11,352 nucleotides of DNA from Sulfurovum sp. (GTDB taxonomy: Bacteria; Campylobacterota; Campylobacteria; Campylobacterales; Sulfurovaceae), in contig JALSPX010000149.1 of the NCBI GenBank assembly GCA_026985755.1, positions 1 through 11,352 on the forward strand, in the 5' to 3' direction. Of the stretch, positions 1-8,366 are shown one piece after another (position 1 is the stretch's first letter; every line of letters begins with the position of its first letter). Made by a program: the position numbers and the translations under genes. Below the pieces are notes generated by a model. The model was not told the DNA's origin. It made no database searches and saw only the letters and a program-made list of their open reading frames with translations.

Positions 1-1
1 C

Positions 2-2446
2 AATACCTATATCCATATAGGATTGGGTCAAAAAGCCAGTGATGGAGCGTGGCATGCCTTCACAAGAGACTTGGAAGCAGACCTTAAAAAATATGAGCCA
101 AACAATAGACTCATTGCAGTCAATGCTTTTCTTGTAAGAGGCAATGGCTTTGTGGATGATGTGGAGCTGGTGGGTAAAACTATGAATCCTAACAAAATAG
201 ATACAATCTCGGCACAAAACACAGAAGCTACACTCACACTCTCGATGAATGGAGCGTTTGAAAAAGGTAGCCATGGATCGTTTTTTATAGATGCAGATAA
301 CGACAGTAACACAGGTTATAGTGCAGATACAGTAAAAGGTGCAGACTATCTAGTGCAGGGTACAGCACTCTATAGACATGTTGATGGTACACATGGGTGG
401 AAATGGGATAAGATAAGTTCATCTATGCACTCTACACAAACGCTTAATACTATTACATCAGTAATACCATTAAATATGATGGATATAGTAGGAGATAGCA
501 TAAAATATATAGCCTCTATCTCTTTGCCTAACTGGAAATATCGTAAGAATTATACAGAGATGGTAGAGCATCAAATGTCAGGAGATAACAACCCTTCAGT
601 GATTATTGGTGCCAGACCTGTAGCTTCGACACCTTTGGCAAAAGGAACACTTTTTGCTTCGCCTCATGGTGATGGTGATAATTGTAGTAAAAATAATCCG
701 TGTAATATCTATACAGCTTTTAAGAAAATTAAATCTGGAGATATCTTATTTTTAAGAGGTGGTACTTATAGTATAAACAAGCAACTTTTAATTGAAAAAA
801 AAGGTACTAAAGATGCGCCTGTAATTATTGAAAGTTACCCTGGAGAATGGGCTATTATTAAAGGTAAATTTATTTCAGGAGAATATGGGCAAACACATAA
901 AAATGAGGCACATGTTGGTATAAAAGTGATAGGAGAGTATGCCCATATTCGAAAATTAGAAGTAATGAATATGGGACATGAAGGGATTATGCTTCTCTAT
1001 GCAAGTCACAATGTTGTAGAAGGATGTAAACTTCATGATAACCTTCTTCCAGGCGTTGTCGCCTATGGTGGGGAATGGCATGAAAATAAACCCGAATACA
1101 CTATACCCTATCAGTATGGATACAATGTCATACGAGATAATATAGTTTATCATAATTCTGATGTAGGAATGGGTGCTGTAACGGCTGATGGTAAACCAGC
1201 AGATGGTGGAAATGCTGATGGGATTGCTATAAGCTCTGGAAAATTTAACAGAGTCATACATAATACCGTCTATGGAAATAGTGACGATGGTATTGATACT
1301 TGGCGTTCAAACGATAGTTATGTTGCATATAATCTTGTATATGATAATGGTCGTGCTCAAGGTGATGGTAATGGTATAAAAGCAGGCGGAAACAGAAATC
1401 AAAAAGCTGGTAATGGGCTTCGTTGTAAAGTAGAGCATAATATTGCATATGGCAACAGAGCAAGAGGTTTTGATTATAATACTGGTATTGATGTGTTATT
1501 TAGATTTAATACATCTTATAAAAATGGACTTTATGGGTTTAGTGGTGTTGCAAATACAACGATTGAATATAATATTGCATCTAAAAATGCTAAAACACAT
1601 AAAGGACAGGAGGGTAATAATAACTCATGGAATAGAGCTGGTGAAGTAACCTTTATGAGTACAAATCCCCACTCACCAAATTTTCTAAAGCCTGTAAAAG
1701 GTTCAGGTTTTGAGGATATAGGTGCGTATGCAAATATAGCTGATAATCAAAATAAACAAGCAAAAATATTTGTCATAGGTGATTCTACAACCTTTAATCA
1801 TGATACAAGAGATGCTCAAGGGAATCTGCTAGAGATGGGATGGGCTGAAAATGAATCTTTAGGTAGATATATGAAAAATGCCAATAACCTTTATGATGAA
1901 GGGCGTTCAGGTGCAAGTAGCAAATCATATAAGACAGTATTAAACAATCAACATGATTGGGAAGAGACAAAAGAGCTTATACAAAATACTGATATCAGTC
2001 AAGGAGCATATCTATTAATACAGTTTGGACATAATGATGAAAAGAGAAATCAACCATACGGAACAACTCTTGATGAATTTCATCAAGAGTTGACAGAGTA
2101 TGTAGTGTGGGCAAAAAATAATAAGATTATTCCTATATTACTAACTCCTCTTGAGCGTCGAGCCAAATCAAAAGGAAACCTAAATCATAAAACGCATGAA
2201 GAGGCAGGAGGTTATGCTCAAGAGGTAAGAGCTCTAGCCCAAGAAAAAGATGTAATTTTGTTAGATTTACAAAAAAAATCATGGAATGAATATAATAAAT
2301 ATGAAGATAGTGCTGCAATTAATGCTGTGTTAGCATACGATGATAACACACACCTTAGCCCTAAAGGAGCCAAAATAGTCGCAGGTTGGGTCAAAGAACT
2401 TATCTGTCAAAGCAATGCACAAAGATTATGTGCTGAGTTTAAATAA
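2..2446 (+). CDS. Secreted PL9-type polysaccharide lyase fused to CE12-type (rhamnogalacturonan) acetylesterase, 5' partial
   Basis: The reading frame is open to the left edge, so the true start and signal peptide lie outside the window; the TTG at 23 is not a real start. Domains in order: the end of a carbohydrate-binding/laminin-G-like module (about 2-180, with an AWHAFTRDLEADL stretch and RGNGFVDDVEL); a second accessory domain (about 200-600, with FIDADNDSNTGY); a right-handed beta-helix (about 650-1720); an SGNH hydrolase (about 1760-2440). The helix carries PL9 hallmarks: NADGI at 1211-1225, SDDGID from 1280 (D-D-x-x-D spacing like the Ca site of Pel9A) and GDGNGIKAGG at 1361-1390, whose Lys would be the catalytic base. 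The esterase has GDST (1778-1789), GRSGASS, GHND (2027-2038) and D-x-x-H (2342-2353), so its Ser/Asp/His set looks intact. Predicted role: cleavage and deacetylation of a pectin-like polyuronate outside the cell. Base composition drops near 650, at the junction into the helix. Family calls are strong; the exact substrate is inferred. Confidence 0.85.
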   Translation, partial: NTYIHIGLGQKASDGAWHAFTRDLEADLKKYEPNNRLIAVNAFLVRGNGFVDDVELVGKTMNPNKIDTISAQNTEATLTLSMNGAFEKGSHGSFFIDADNDSNTGYSADTVKGADYLVQGTALYRHVDGTHGWKWDKISSSMHSTQTLNTITSVIPLNMMDIVGDSIKYIASISLPNWKYRKNYTEMVEHQMSGDNNPSVIIGARPVASTPLAKGTLFASPHGDGDNCSKNNPCNIYTAFKKIKSGDILFLRGGTYSINKQLLIEKKGTKDAPVIIESYPGEWAIIKGKFISGEYGQTHKNEAHVGIKVIGEYAHIRKLEVMNMGHEGIMLLYASHNVVEGCKLHDNLLPGVVAYGGEWHENKPEYTIPYQYGYNVIRDNIVYHNSDVGMGAVTADGKPADGGNADGIAISSGKFNRVIHNTVYGNSDDGIDTWRSNDSYVAYNLVYDNGRAQGDGNGIKAGGNRNQKAGNGLRCKVEHNIAYGNRARGFDYNTGIDVLFRFNTSYKNGLYGFSGVANTTIEYNIASKNAKTHKGQEGNNNSWNRAGEVTFMSTNPHSPNFLKPVKGSGFEDIGAYANIADNQNKQAKIFVIGDSTTFNHDTRDAQGNLLEMGWAENESLGRYMKNANNLYDEGRSGASSKSYKTVLNNQHDWEETKELIQNTDISQGAYLLIQFGHNDEKRNQPYGTTLDEFHQELTEYVVWAKNNKIIPILLTPLERRAKSKGNLNHKTHEEAGGYAQEVRALAQEKDVILLDLQKKSWNEYNKYEDSAAINAVLAYDDNTHLSPKGAKIVAGWVKELICQSNAQRLCAEFK

Positions 2447-2448
2447 AA

Positions 2449-2460
2449 AAGGAAAAGGAA
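2449..2460 (+). promoter_or_regulatory. Ribosome binding site for the GTG start of the GH8 gene
   Basis: A purine-rich run with AAGGA at 2449-2453 sits 7 bases before GTG 2461. It supports this non-ATG start, since no ATG lies nearby that would keep the signal peptide. The gap to the previous stop is only 14 bases, so the two genes are very probably co-transcribed. Confidence 0.6.
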
Positions 2461-3633
2461 GTGAAGATAGTCACGATACTTTTTTTCTCGTCATTATATT
2501 TGCTAGCAGGGAATATAACCAATAAGACTTGGGTACCTATAGTAATGGATGATGTGACTATCGTAGTACCTGAAAATATAAAACCTACACACTTACTAAA
2601 AAATGACACCATAAAATACTACAAAACATGGAAAAATAAATATCTATTAGAAGTAGATAGAAGTATGAGCCGTATTGTGGATAAGGATAGTAGAACCGTA
2701 TCTGAAGGTCAGGGATATGGGATGCTTATAGAGGCTCTTTTACCTAACGGGGTAGATACTGATGAGCAACAAATCTTTAATGCCTTATGGAGGTTTTCTC
2801 GCTCTCGTCCTAGTAGTATTTGTCATCATCTTATGGATTGGGAGTACTATCCTGGTATTGGCAAGCATGATGACAGTGCATTTGATGGTGATGCCGATAT
2901 CGCCTATGCTCTGATAAAAGCAGATGAAAAATGGGGAAGTAGTGGAGAGATAAACTATAAAAATGAAGCCATCAAAGTTTTGGATGATATTTGGGATTGT
3001 ACGATAGGAAAAGACTCCAAGTTGCCACTACTTGGTGATTGGGTAGAACAAGATGGAGCTAAATATAATCAATACACAGCTAGAACTTCTGATTTTATGT
3101 TGGGGCATTTTAAAACATTTGCTCAATTTACAGGTGATGATAAGTGGCTAGAGGTAGTGAGAGCCACACAAGATGCTCTCAATCAGGTACAAAATGAAAC
3201 CACAGGCTTAGTACCAGATTTTATCAAAAAAGATAATGGGGGTCATTATGTGGCAGTAGAAGATGGCTTTTTAGAAGAGCATGATGCTGACTATTACTAT
3301 AACGCCTGTAGAGTACCATGGCGTTTGGGTGTGGACGTGATGCAATTTCATGATAGTGTGAGTAAAAGTATCTTGGGAAAAATAAAAAACTGGATGAAAA
3401 GTAAGAGCAGTAATCAAGCTGAAAATATAAAAGCTGGGTATAGACTCAATGGAGATGTTATCGGGGATTATGACACCAATGCATTTATCGCACCATTTGG
3501 TGTGGCGGCAACTGCATTGGGTGATAGTACTTATGCTAAGAAGATAAGAGAATACATGAAAAGAGATGCCGAAGGATATTATGAAGATACCATTGCACTA
3601 CTTAGTGCTTTGGCAATGGAGGGTATTTTTTAA
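2461..3633 (+). CDS. Secreted glycoside hydrolase family 8 enzyme (endoglucanase, lichenase or chitosanase type)
   Basis: 390 residues, GTG start. Residues 1-17 form a Sec signal (MKIVTILFFSSLYLLAG) followed by the tag WVPIVMDDVTIVVP at 24-37. The rest is a full-length GH8 (alpha/alpha)6 barrel: SEGQGYGM with the probable acid Glu82, and AFDGDADIAYALIKADEKW at 140-158, which nearly matches the GH8 signature. At the position where CelA-type GH8 enzymes have the catalytic base Asp (YDATRYGWR, from memory) this protein has Asn281 in YYYNACRVPWR. The upstream loop holds FLEE at 270-273. That pattern fits the GH8 subgroup whose base is a Glu in the loop before helix 8 (chitosanases, lichenases and some endoglucanases), not the BcsZ type. 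Predicted role: endo-cleavage of a beta-1,4 or mixed-linkage glucan, or of chitosan, in the periplasm or outside. The family is certain; the substrate is open. It follows gene 1 by 14 bases and is followed by a new promoter. Confidence 0.9.
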   Translation: MKIVTILFFSSLYLLAGNITNKTWVPIVMDDVTIVVPENIKPTHLLKNDTIKYYKTWKNKYLLEVDRSMSRIVDKDSRTVSEGQGYGMLIEALLPNGVDTDEQQIFNALWRFSRSRPSSICHHLMDWEYYPGIGKHDDSAFDGDADIAYALIKADEKWGSSGEINYKNEAIKVLDDIWDCTIGKDSKLPLLGDWVEQDGAKYNQYTARTSDFMLGHFKTFAQFTGDDKWLEVVRATQDALNQVQNETTGLVPDFIKKDNGGHYVAVEDGFLEEHDADYYYNACRVPWRLGVDVMQFHDSVSKSILGKIKNWMKSKSSNQAENIKAGYRLNGDVIGDYDTNAFIAPFGVAATALGDSTYAKKIREYMKRDAEGYYEDTIALLSALAMEGIF

Positions 3634-3636
3634 CAT

Positions 3637-3663
3637 ATTAAGATAGTTGAATGACAAAGGGGT
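3637..3663 (+). repeat. 27-bp direct repeat, copy 1 (promoter region of the 843-residue hydrolase gene)
   Basis: The 27 bases starting ATTAAGATAG and ending AAAGGGGT are identical to 9737-9763. Similarity continues downstream through the T-run and the -10 box (3664-3680 versus 9764-9780, with four differences). The block begins 3 bases after the GH8 stop codon. Confidence 0.95.
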
Positions 3664-3679
3664 CGTTTTTTTGTATACT
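3651..3679 (+). promoter_or_regulatory. Sigma-70-type promoter of the 843-residue hydrolase gene
   Basis: ATGACA at 3651-3656 (5 of 6 with TTGACA), a 17-base spacer ending in a T-rich run, and TATACT at 3674-3679. Transcription would start near 3686, giving a leader of about 25 bases. The same arrangement recurs at 9751-9779, which strengthens both calls. The conserved bases upstream of the -35 and the GGGG in the spacer could be an operator. Confidence 0.7.
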
Positions 3680-3699
3680 TAGGATAAGTCTATATGCAA

Positions 3700-3706
3700 A
3701 AGGAGA
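3700..3706 (+). promoter_or_regulatory. Ribosome binding site fixing the start at 3711
   Basis: AAGGAGA lies 4 bases before ATG 3711. It decides against the in-frame ATG at 3651, which is inside the -35 box and would put 20 non-signal residues ahead of the signal peptide. Confidence 0.8.
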
Positions 3707-3710
3707 TATT

Positions 3711-3821
3711 ATGCAAAGAACAATCAGACTCTTTTTCGTACTCATGATGAGTACGTTACTCAACGCTTCAACCAATTGGGCACCTGTAGTAATGGGTGAC
3801 ATTACTATGTTTATGCCGTAT
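3711..3821 (+). repeat. Signal-peptide-plus-tag coding module, copy 1
   Basis: The first 37 codons match 9810-9920 without gaps at 100 of 111 bases (hand-counted). They encode the Sec signal and the tag NWAPVVMGDITMFMPY. Similarity at DNA level falls off immediately after codon 37. Confidence 0.85.
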
Positions 3822-6242
3822 ACTACAAAACCAATTATAAATACTGTAATATCACAATACTCACCCAATGCAACAGTCTCTATTACCATCAGTGGAGAAC
3901 TTTCGGGTGATAGAGACTGGGCAGGGGTGTATCGTGTGGGAGATAATAATGACTGGGCTAATGTCATTGCCTGGAACTGGGTAAGTAACGGTACGACAGA
4001 ACTGAACTTAAACCAAAAACCTATGCCTGCGGGAGAGTATGAAATAAGATTGTTTTTTCATAACAGCTATCATATGGAAGCTGTGTATAGATTTAGAGTA
4101 GTGGAAAATCATACATTTGGTCATGCAGGCACACATGCTGTTTCTACCCATACAGAAGTTGCTGATGGAAATTCTATTGTCTATTATCCTTCAGATATTG
4201 CTCAGATGCCTAAAACGCCACTTATTTTCTTCTGTCCAGGGTTTGGGAATCAAAATCATGTTAGCTATAAATCACTCTTAACTTTCATCGCTAGTCATGG
4301 ATACTCTGTGATTTATGCAAAAGATTATTATGGTGACCCCAATACCTTTATAAAACGTTTTGAGAAGATGCTAGACAATAATAACGATGTACTTCCCCAT
4401 GTAGATACCACGCGTATAGGTGTCATAGGACACTCTTCTGGTGGGGGAGACACATTCAAAATACTTGATCACTTTTCTAAAAAGGGTTATGGAGCCAATG
4501 GACGGTTCCTTATGTCTCTAGATGGCTGGTTTGCTTTTGGGATGAACAGTGATCAGATGCGAAACCTTCCTAGTAATACAAATGTTGTCATACAACGCTA
4601 TGAGCATCCAACTCACCCTAATACCCAAGACCCACGTATCACTTTGAGTGAATATGCATTGTTAGATTCTATTGCTAATAATAAAAAAGATTATCAAGTA
4701 TATAATCCTGCAACTCATGGTTACCCAGGTGGAAGCAGGGCGTATACAGATATGCAGGGGCTACTCAAGCCCCTAGATGCACTGATGGCAGTTACGTTTA
4801 AAGGTGAAGAAAATGCCCATGATACAGCTTTGGAAAATGGTAGTGATACACCTTATGAGGATGGATTGGAAGATGTACGGGAGATATGGAGGTATGCTTA
4901 TCGTTGTAACAGCCATAAAAACAGAGCTGAAGTGATGGAAATAGACTATTGTCATGAGTATAACCAACCAAAAGTGTATCCCGCTGATACTATATTTGAT
5001 GATAAAACCCAAGCCAATGTCGCTAAGCCAAATTATTTGGATAGTTATGTTGACCCAGTTTTTGGAAACAAAGTCACACGTATTACAGACAGAGCCAATC
5101 AGACAGGCAATAGTAAACCTTATCCAAAGACACAAGTATGGAATGCAGATCAAACTTTGATACGCTTAGGGTATCGTATCTATTATTCGGATAATTTTTC
5201 AGAAACACCTATAACTACCAACACACTTATTCGAGGCAGTCTGACAGAGATGAAGTGGTCTAGTTATGAACCAGATGTTTTTTATGGCATAGATATACGT
5301 TGGGACAGATTTGTATTTGTGAAAGCCAAAATCAATTCTGACCATACTATCACCTATACGGATATGCCAAATGCAACCTTTATGAAGAGTGAGTATGACG
5401 AACTGCTTCTTGGAAAATATGAAGGGAATCTTGACTTTCAGGACAATTATGTGGTCTTTGCAGGACGTAAGAAAGATACCAACCGTGTGACACTTATTGT
5501 ATATCATTTGAAAAATAATTATGGAACGACATATAATAGTATCGTGTCTAACGTTACCACAGATATGAAATGGTATGTCGAAGATGCCAATGGTAACTTT
5601 ACTACCAGTGGTGCAAACTCTAATCAAATGTTTGATTGGGCAAGTATCTCGGCACTTGGAAATTATGTGATTGTAAACTATAGAAGTAAAAAAGGTGATC
5701 CTGCCCAAGAGTATAGTATAGAACAGTATGATAGGCATATAAACCATATACGACGTCTTGCAGAACATGGTAATCATGGTGATTTGGGTGTGGATGCCAA
5801 CGGTAAAGAGGTGTATGTGCAGTTTGGTTTTGGTACAGAAGAGGGTATATGGATGTATCCACTAGATGGTAGCCCTAGAACACAACTTCTCCCAGATAAA
5901 TATAACGGAGGACATGTCTCCTGTAGAAACTATAAACGTCCAGGATGGTGTTATCTTAATACACGCTATCTTTGGAATGGTGCAGGTGTGCGAGAAGTAT
6001 TTGCACTTAAATTGGATGATAGTCATACAGTAGAACGATTTGCTCAAACACATACCAGTATACAAAATTCTGAATGTGTCCAAGTAAATGTTTCACCAGA
6101 TGGCACACAGATACTTTTTAACAGTGATTGGAATAGTGGATCTCAAGCAGATTATCAATGGGATGCAGATCACTATATGAGTTGTTCTAATTCGGAAAGA
6201 AAAATAAAAATAGATACTTATCATGTAAAAGTGGGTGAGTAG
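3711..6242 (+). CDS. Secreted serine alpha/beta hydrolase with N-terminal Ig-like domain and C-terminal beta-propeller
   Basis: 843 residues. Signal peptide 1-19 (cleavage after LNA), tag WAPVVMGDITMFMPY at 23-37. Residues about 43-132 form an Ig-like domain (DWAGVYRVGDNNDWANVI, then PAGEYEIRLFF and a FRVVE ending). Residues about 155-415 form an alpha/beta hydrolase of the dienelactone hydrolase/chlorophyllase/PET-hydrolase-like type: GHSSGG with nucleophile Ser242, likely acid Asp271 (SLDGW) and likely His336 (ATHGYP). Residues about 420-843 form a beta-propeller of WD40/TolB-like blades with GGHVSCRNYKRPGWCY near 734-748 and VSPDGTQILFNSDW near the end; the fold recalls PL22 oligogalacturonate lyases, but I cannot confirm catalytic residues. 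The hydrolase part is paralogous to the gene at 9810, which ends where this propeller begins. Likely role: removal of ester groups from an extracellular glycan, with the propeller binding or cutting it. Substrate unknown. It has its own promoter; the next gene follows after 38 bases. Confidence 0.8.
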   Translation: MQRTIRLFFVLMMSTLLNASTNWAPVVMGDITMFMPYTTKPIINTVISQYSPNATVSITISGELSGDRDWAGVYRVGDNNDWANVIAWNWVSNGTTELNLNQKPMPAGEYEIRLFFHNSYHMEAVYRFRVVENHTFGHAGTHAVSTHTEVADGNSIVYYPSDIAQMPKTPLIFFCPGFGNQNHVSYKSLLTFIASHGYSVIYAKDYYGDPNTFIKRFEKMLDNNNDVLPHVDTTRIGVIGHSSGGGDTFKILDHFSKKGYGANGRFLMSLDGWFAFGMNSDQMRNLPSNTNVVIQRYEHPTHPNTQDPRITLSEYALLDSIANNKKDYQVYNPATHGYPGGSRAYTDMQGLLKPLDALMAVTFKGEENAHDTALENGSDTPYEDGLEDVREIWRYAYRCNSHKNRAEVMEIDYCHEYNQPKVYPADTIFDDKTQANVAKPNYLDSYVDPVFGNKVTRITDRANQTGNSKPYPKTQVWNADQTLIRLGYRIYYSDNFSETPITTNTLIRGSLTEMKWSSYEPDVFYGIDIRWDRFVFVKAKINSDHTITYTDMPNATFMKSEYDELLLGKYEGNLDFQDNYVVFAGRKKDTNRVTLIVYHLKNNYGTTYNSIVSNVTTDMKWYVEDANGNFTTSGANSNQMFDWASISALGNYVIVNYRSKKGDPAQEYSIEQYDRHINHIRRLAEHGNHGDLGVDANGKEVYVQFGFGTEEGIWMYPLDGSPRTQLLPDKYNGGHVSCRNYKRPGWCYLNTRYLWNGAGVREVFALKLDDSHTVERFAQTHTSIQNSECVQVNVSPDGTQILFNSDWNSGSQADYQWDADHYMSCSNSERKIKIDTYHVKVGE

Positions 6243-6266
6243 TTATTAGAGATGCCCTAAATGATT

Positions 6267-6274
6267 AAGGAGGA
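6267..6274 (+). promoter_or_regulatory. Strong ribosome binding site of the DUF1800 gene
   Basis: AAGGAGGA sits 6 bases before ATG 6281. The 38-base gap after the preceding stop shows no convincing terminator or promoter, so this gene probably shares the transcript that begins near 3686. Confidence 0.75.
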
Positions 6275-6280
6275 CAAAAA

Positions 6281-8356
6281 ATGATAAAAAATAGTTTATT
6301 TCTTTTGATATGGATGATGATTATGTTACCTATGCTTCATGCGGGTAATATTATAAAACAGATATGGGTACCTATCGTCGTAAGTGATATTACAACGTTT
6401 GTACCCTATACATTTAGTTTGCCTGACAAAGACAATGATGGTATAGATGATGCTACAGATAGACCTGTAGCCTATACACAATCACTTGATATAACCGCTG
6501 ACAGTAATGGATATCGTATCACCTTGAGAGGTAGAGATAATGATAGTCCTATCACCTACATCATAGTCACGCAACCACAACACGGCACACTTGCAGGGAC
6601 TGCACCAAACCTTATATATACACCAAAAAATGGCTACATCGGAGAAGATAGATTTACCTTTAGAGTAAGTGATGGAGTACACTTGTCTTCAATTGTATCT
6701 ATCAATATCATGATAAATGCCTCACAATTTCCTGTCCATTCAAAAGCAGAAGCCTCTGCCTTTCTCTCTAGGGCTACTTTTGGTGCAAAGCAAGAAGAGA
6801 TAGATACTCTGAGTTCATTAAATAATTATGAGCAGTGGATTGATCAGCAACTCAATACAGCACCTACCTACCATATGGCATGGATAGAGAGTCATCTAAA
6901 AGGCGTTGATAATACGCCTGATTTAAGCAGTTCACTAGAAAACTGGCAAGCACATAGTGATACACTTGGTTATGTGCAACGTGATGCCTGGTGGCATATC
7001 GCTACCTATGCACCTGATCAGTTGCGTCAAAGGGTGGCACTTGCCTTAAGTGAGATATTGGTTATCTCAAGAAACGGTCCTCTGCAGACTTTTCCTGATG
7101 CAAGGGTTTCTTATTATGATACTTTACTTAAAAACGCGTTTGGTAACTTTGAAGATCTTCTCAGGGATGTGACCTATCACCCAGCGATGGGAAAATATCT
7201 CAGTTATCTTGGTAATCCAAAAGCAAACCCTGCTAAAGGGAGTCACCCCGATGAGAACTATGCCAGAGAGGTGATGCAACTCTTTACCATAGGGCTTTAT
7301 CAGCTCAATCAAGATGGTACTCAAAAATTATACAATGGCAAGCCAATACCTACCTATACGCAAACAGATATTAGAGAGATGGCAAGGGTCTTTACGGGAC
7401 TTAGTGATGACAATGGAGAGTTTGAAGCTGAAGCAGCGTTTTCTAGCCATAAGAGCAGAACCAAACCTATGCAGGCATTTGAAGATGAGCATGATAGTGG
7501 TAGTAAAAGAGTACTAGGGCATACCATTCATGTAGGCAATACCAAAGGGGATATCAATGCAGCATTACATATGCTCTTTATGCATGAGAATACTGCACCA
7601 TTTATCTCAAAACAGTTGATACAGAGACTGGTTACGAGTAACCCGACACCAGCATATGTTGCGAGAGTAGCAGCAGTATTTAACAATAATGGTAAAGGCA
7701 TCCGTGGAGATTTAGCTGCGGTAGTGAAGGCAATTTTATTGGATAAAGAGGCTCTAAGAGACAAGAACCATCCTGCTAACTTTGGAAAACTACGTGAACC
7801 GATGCTCTATTTTACCCATCTTTTCCGTGCTTTTCATGCTAAGGGTAATACCACGCAAACGATACAGGTGGATAATGGACCGATATATCAATATGAATCT
7901 TTCAACTTTCACGGTACGGACATGACACAACAAGAGGGGGCACTTGAAGCACTAACGGTCTTTAACTACTTTAGCCCAACAGATGGTTCTGCCTCTTTGA
8001 GTAAACAGGGGCTTGTTGCACCTGAACTGACGCTCTATGGAAAACAGGGGATTGATGATGTTTTGATGGGAATCATTAACAAAAATGGGTTTATTTATGA
8101 TACTTATAATCTTACTATCAATCTTGATTTACACAAAGAAATAGCCTTTGTACAAGCCAATAACATTGAAGGATTGCTTGACCATCTAAGCTTATTATTG
8201 ACTGCTAATGCCATGAGTGCACAGAGTAAGGATAAAATAGTGAGCTATTTGAAAAATGCAAAAGATGATGATGGCAATAGTCTTGATGCTGAAACCATAG
8301 CAAGATATGCCCTAGCACTGGTAATGACTTCGCCAGCATATGCACTGCAAAGATAA
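6281..8356 (+). CDS. Secreted DUF1800 family protein with Ca-site-like repeat and Ig/cadherin-like domain
   Basis: 691 residues. Signal peptide 1-21 (cleavage at LHA/G), tag WVPIVVSDITTFVPY at 29-43. Residues 49-60, DKDNDGIDDATD, are a thrombospondin-type-3-like acidic repeat that could bind calcium. Residues about 64-147 form a bacterial Ig/cadherin-like domain (TQPQHGTLAGTAPNLIYTP, then GEDRFTFRVSDG). From about 153 to the end is DUF1800: AFLSRATFG, RQRVALALSEILVIS, YHPAMGKYLSYLGN, PDENYAREVMQLFTIGLYQLN and MARVFTGL are typical. The biochemical role of DUF1800 is not established; it is commonly encoded next to DUF1501, as here. The presence of the same tag as the glycan enzymes suggests it works at the same extracellular site. 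The domain is full length with no sign of damage. Confidence 0.88.
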   Translation: MIKNSLFLLIWMMIMLPMLHAGNIIKQIWVPIVVSDITTFVPYTFSLPDKDNDGIDDATDRPVAYTQSLDITADSNGYRITLRGRDNDSPITYIIVTQPQHGTLAGTAPNLIYTPKNGYIGEDRFTFRVSDGVHLSSIVSINIMINASQFPVHSKAEASAFLSRATFGAKQEEIDTLSSLNNYEQWIDQQLNTAPTYHMAWIESHLKGVDNTPDLSSSLENWQAHSDTLGYVQRDAWWHIATYAPDQLRQRVALALSEILVISRNGPLQTFPDARVSYYDTLLKNAFGNFEDLLRDVTYHPAMGKYLSYLGNPKANPAKGSHPDENYAREVMQLFTIGLYQLNQDGTQKLYNGKPIPTYTQTDIREMARVFTGLSDDNGEFEAEAAFSSHKSRTKPMQAFEDEHDSGSKRVLGHTIHVGNTKGDINAALHMLFMHENTAPFISKQLIQRLVTSNPTPAYVARVAAVFNNNGKGIRGDLAAVVKAILLDKEALRDKNHPANFGKLREPMLYFTHLFRAFHAKGNTTQTIQVDNGPIYQYESFNFHGTDMTQQEGALEALTVFNYFSPTDGSASLSKQGLVAPELTLYGKQGIDDVLMGIINKNGFIYDTYNLTINLDLHKEIAFVQANNIEGLLDHLSLLLTANAMSAQSKDKIVSYLKNAKDDDGNSLDAETIARYALALVMTSPAYALQR

Positions 8357-8361
8357 GGAGG
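8355..8361 (+). promoter_or_regulatory. Ribosome binding site of the DUF1501 gene overlapping the DUF1800 stop codon
   Basis: AAGGAGG shares its first two bases with the TAA stop at 8354-8356 and lies 5 bases before ATG 8367. It favours 8367 over the in-frame ATG at 8340, which is inside the upstream gene and has no such site. The arrangement suggests translational coupling of the pair. Confidence 0.85.
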
Positions 8362-8366
8362 AAGAG

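Noticed and set aside
2461..3633. The GH8 gene as bcsZ of a cellulose synthase operon
   Set aside because: No bcsA, bcsB or bcsC genes are in the window and the Asn at the usual base position does not fit BcsZ.
3651..3710. In-frame ATG at 3651 giving a 20-residue longer hydrolase
   Set aside because: This ATG lies in the -35 box, has no ribosome binding site, and would bury the signal peptide; the paralog at 9810 confirms the start MQRT.
5199..5777. 192-codon open frame on the minus strand
   Set aside because: It lies opposite the well-supported propeller coding region, has a Cys/Ile/His-rich low-quality composition, and shows no domain; it is a shadow frame, like the other minus-strand frames here.
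6243..6280. A terminator or promoter between the propeller protein and the DUF1800 gene
   Set aside because: The 38 bases show no stable hairpin, T-run or paired -35/-10 boxes; only a ribosome binding site is supported.
8340..8366. In-frame ATG at 8340 as start of the DUF1501 gene
   Set aside because: It lies within the DUF1800 gene without a ribosome binding site; AAGGAGG placed 5 bases before 8367 and the Tat signal favour the later start.
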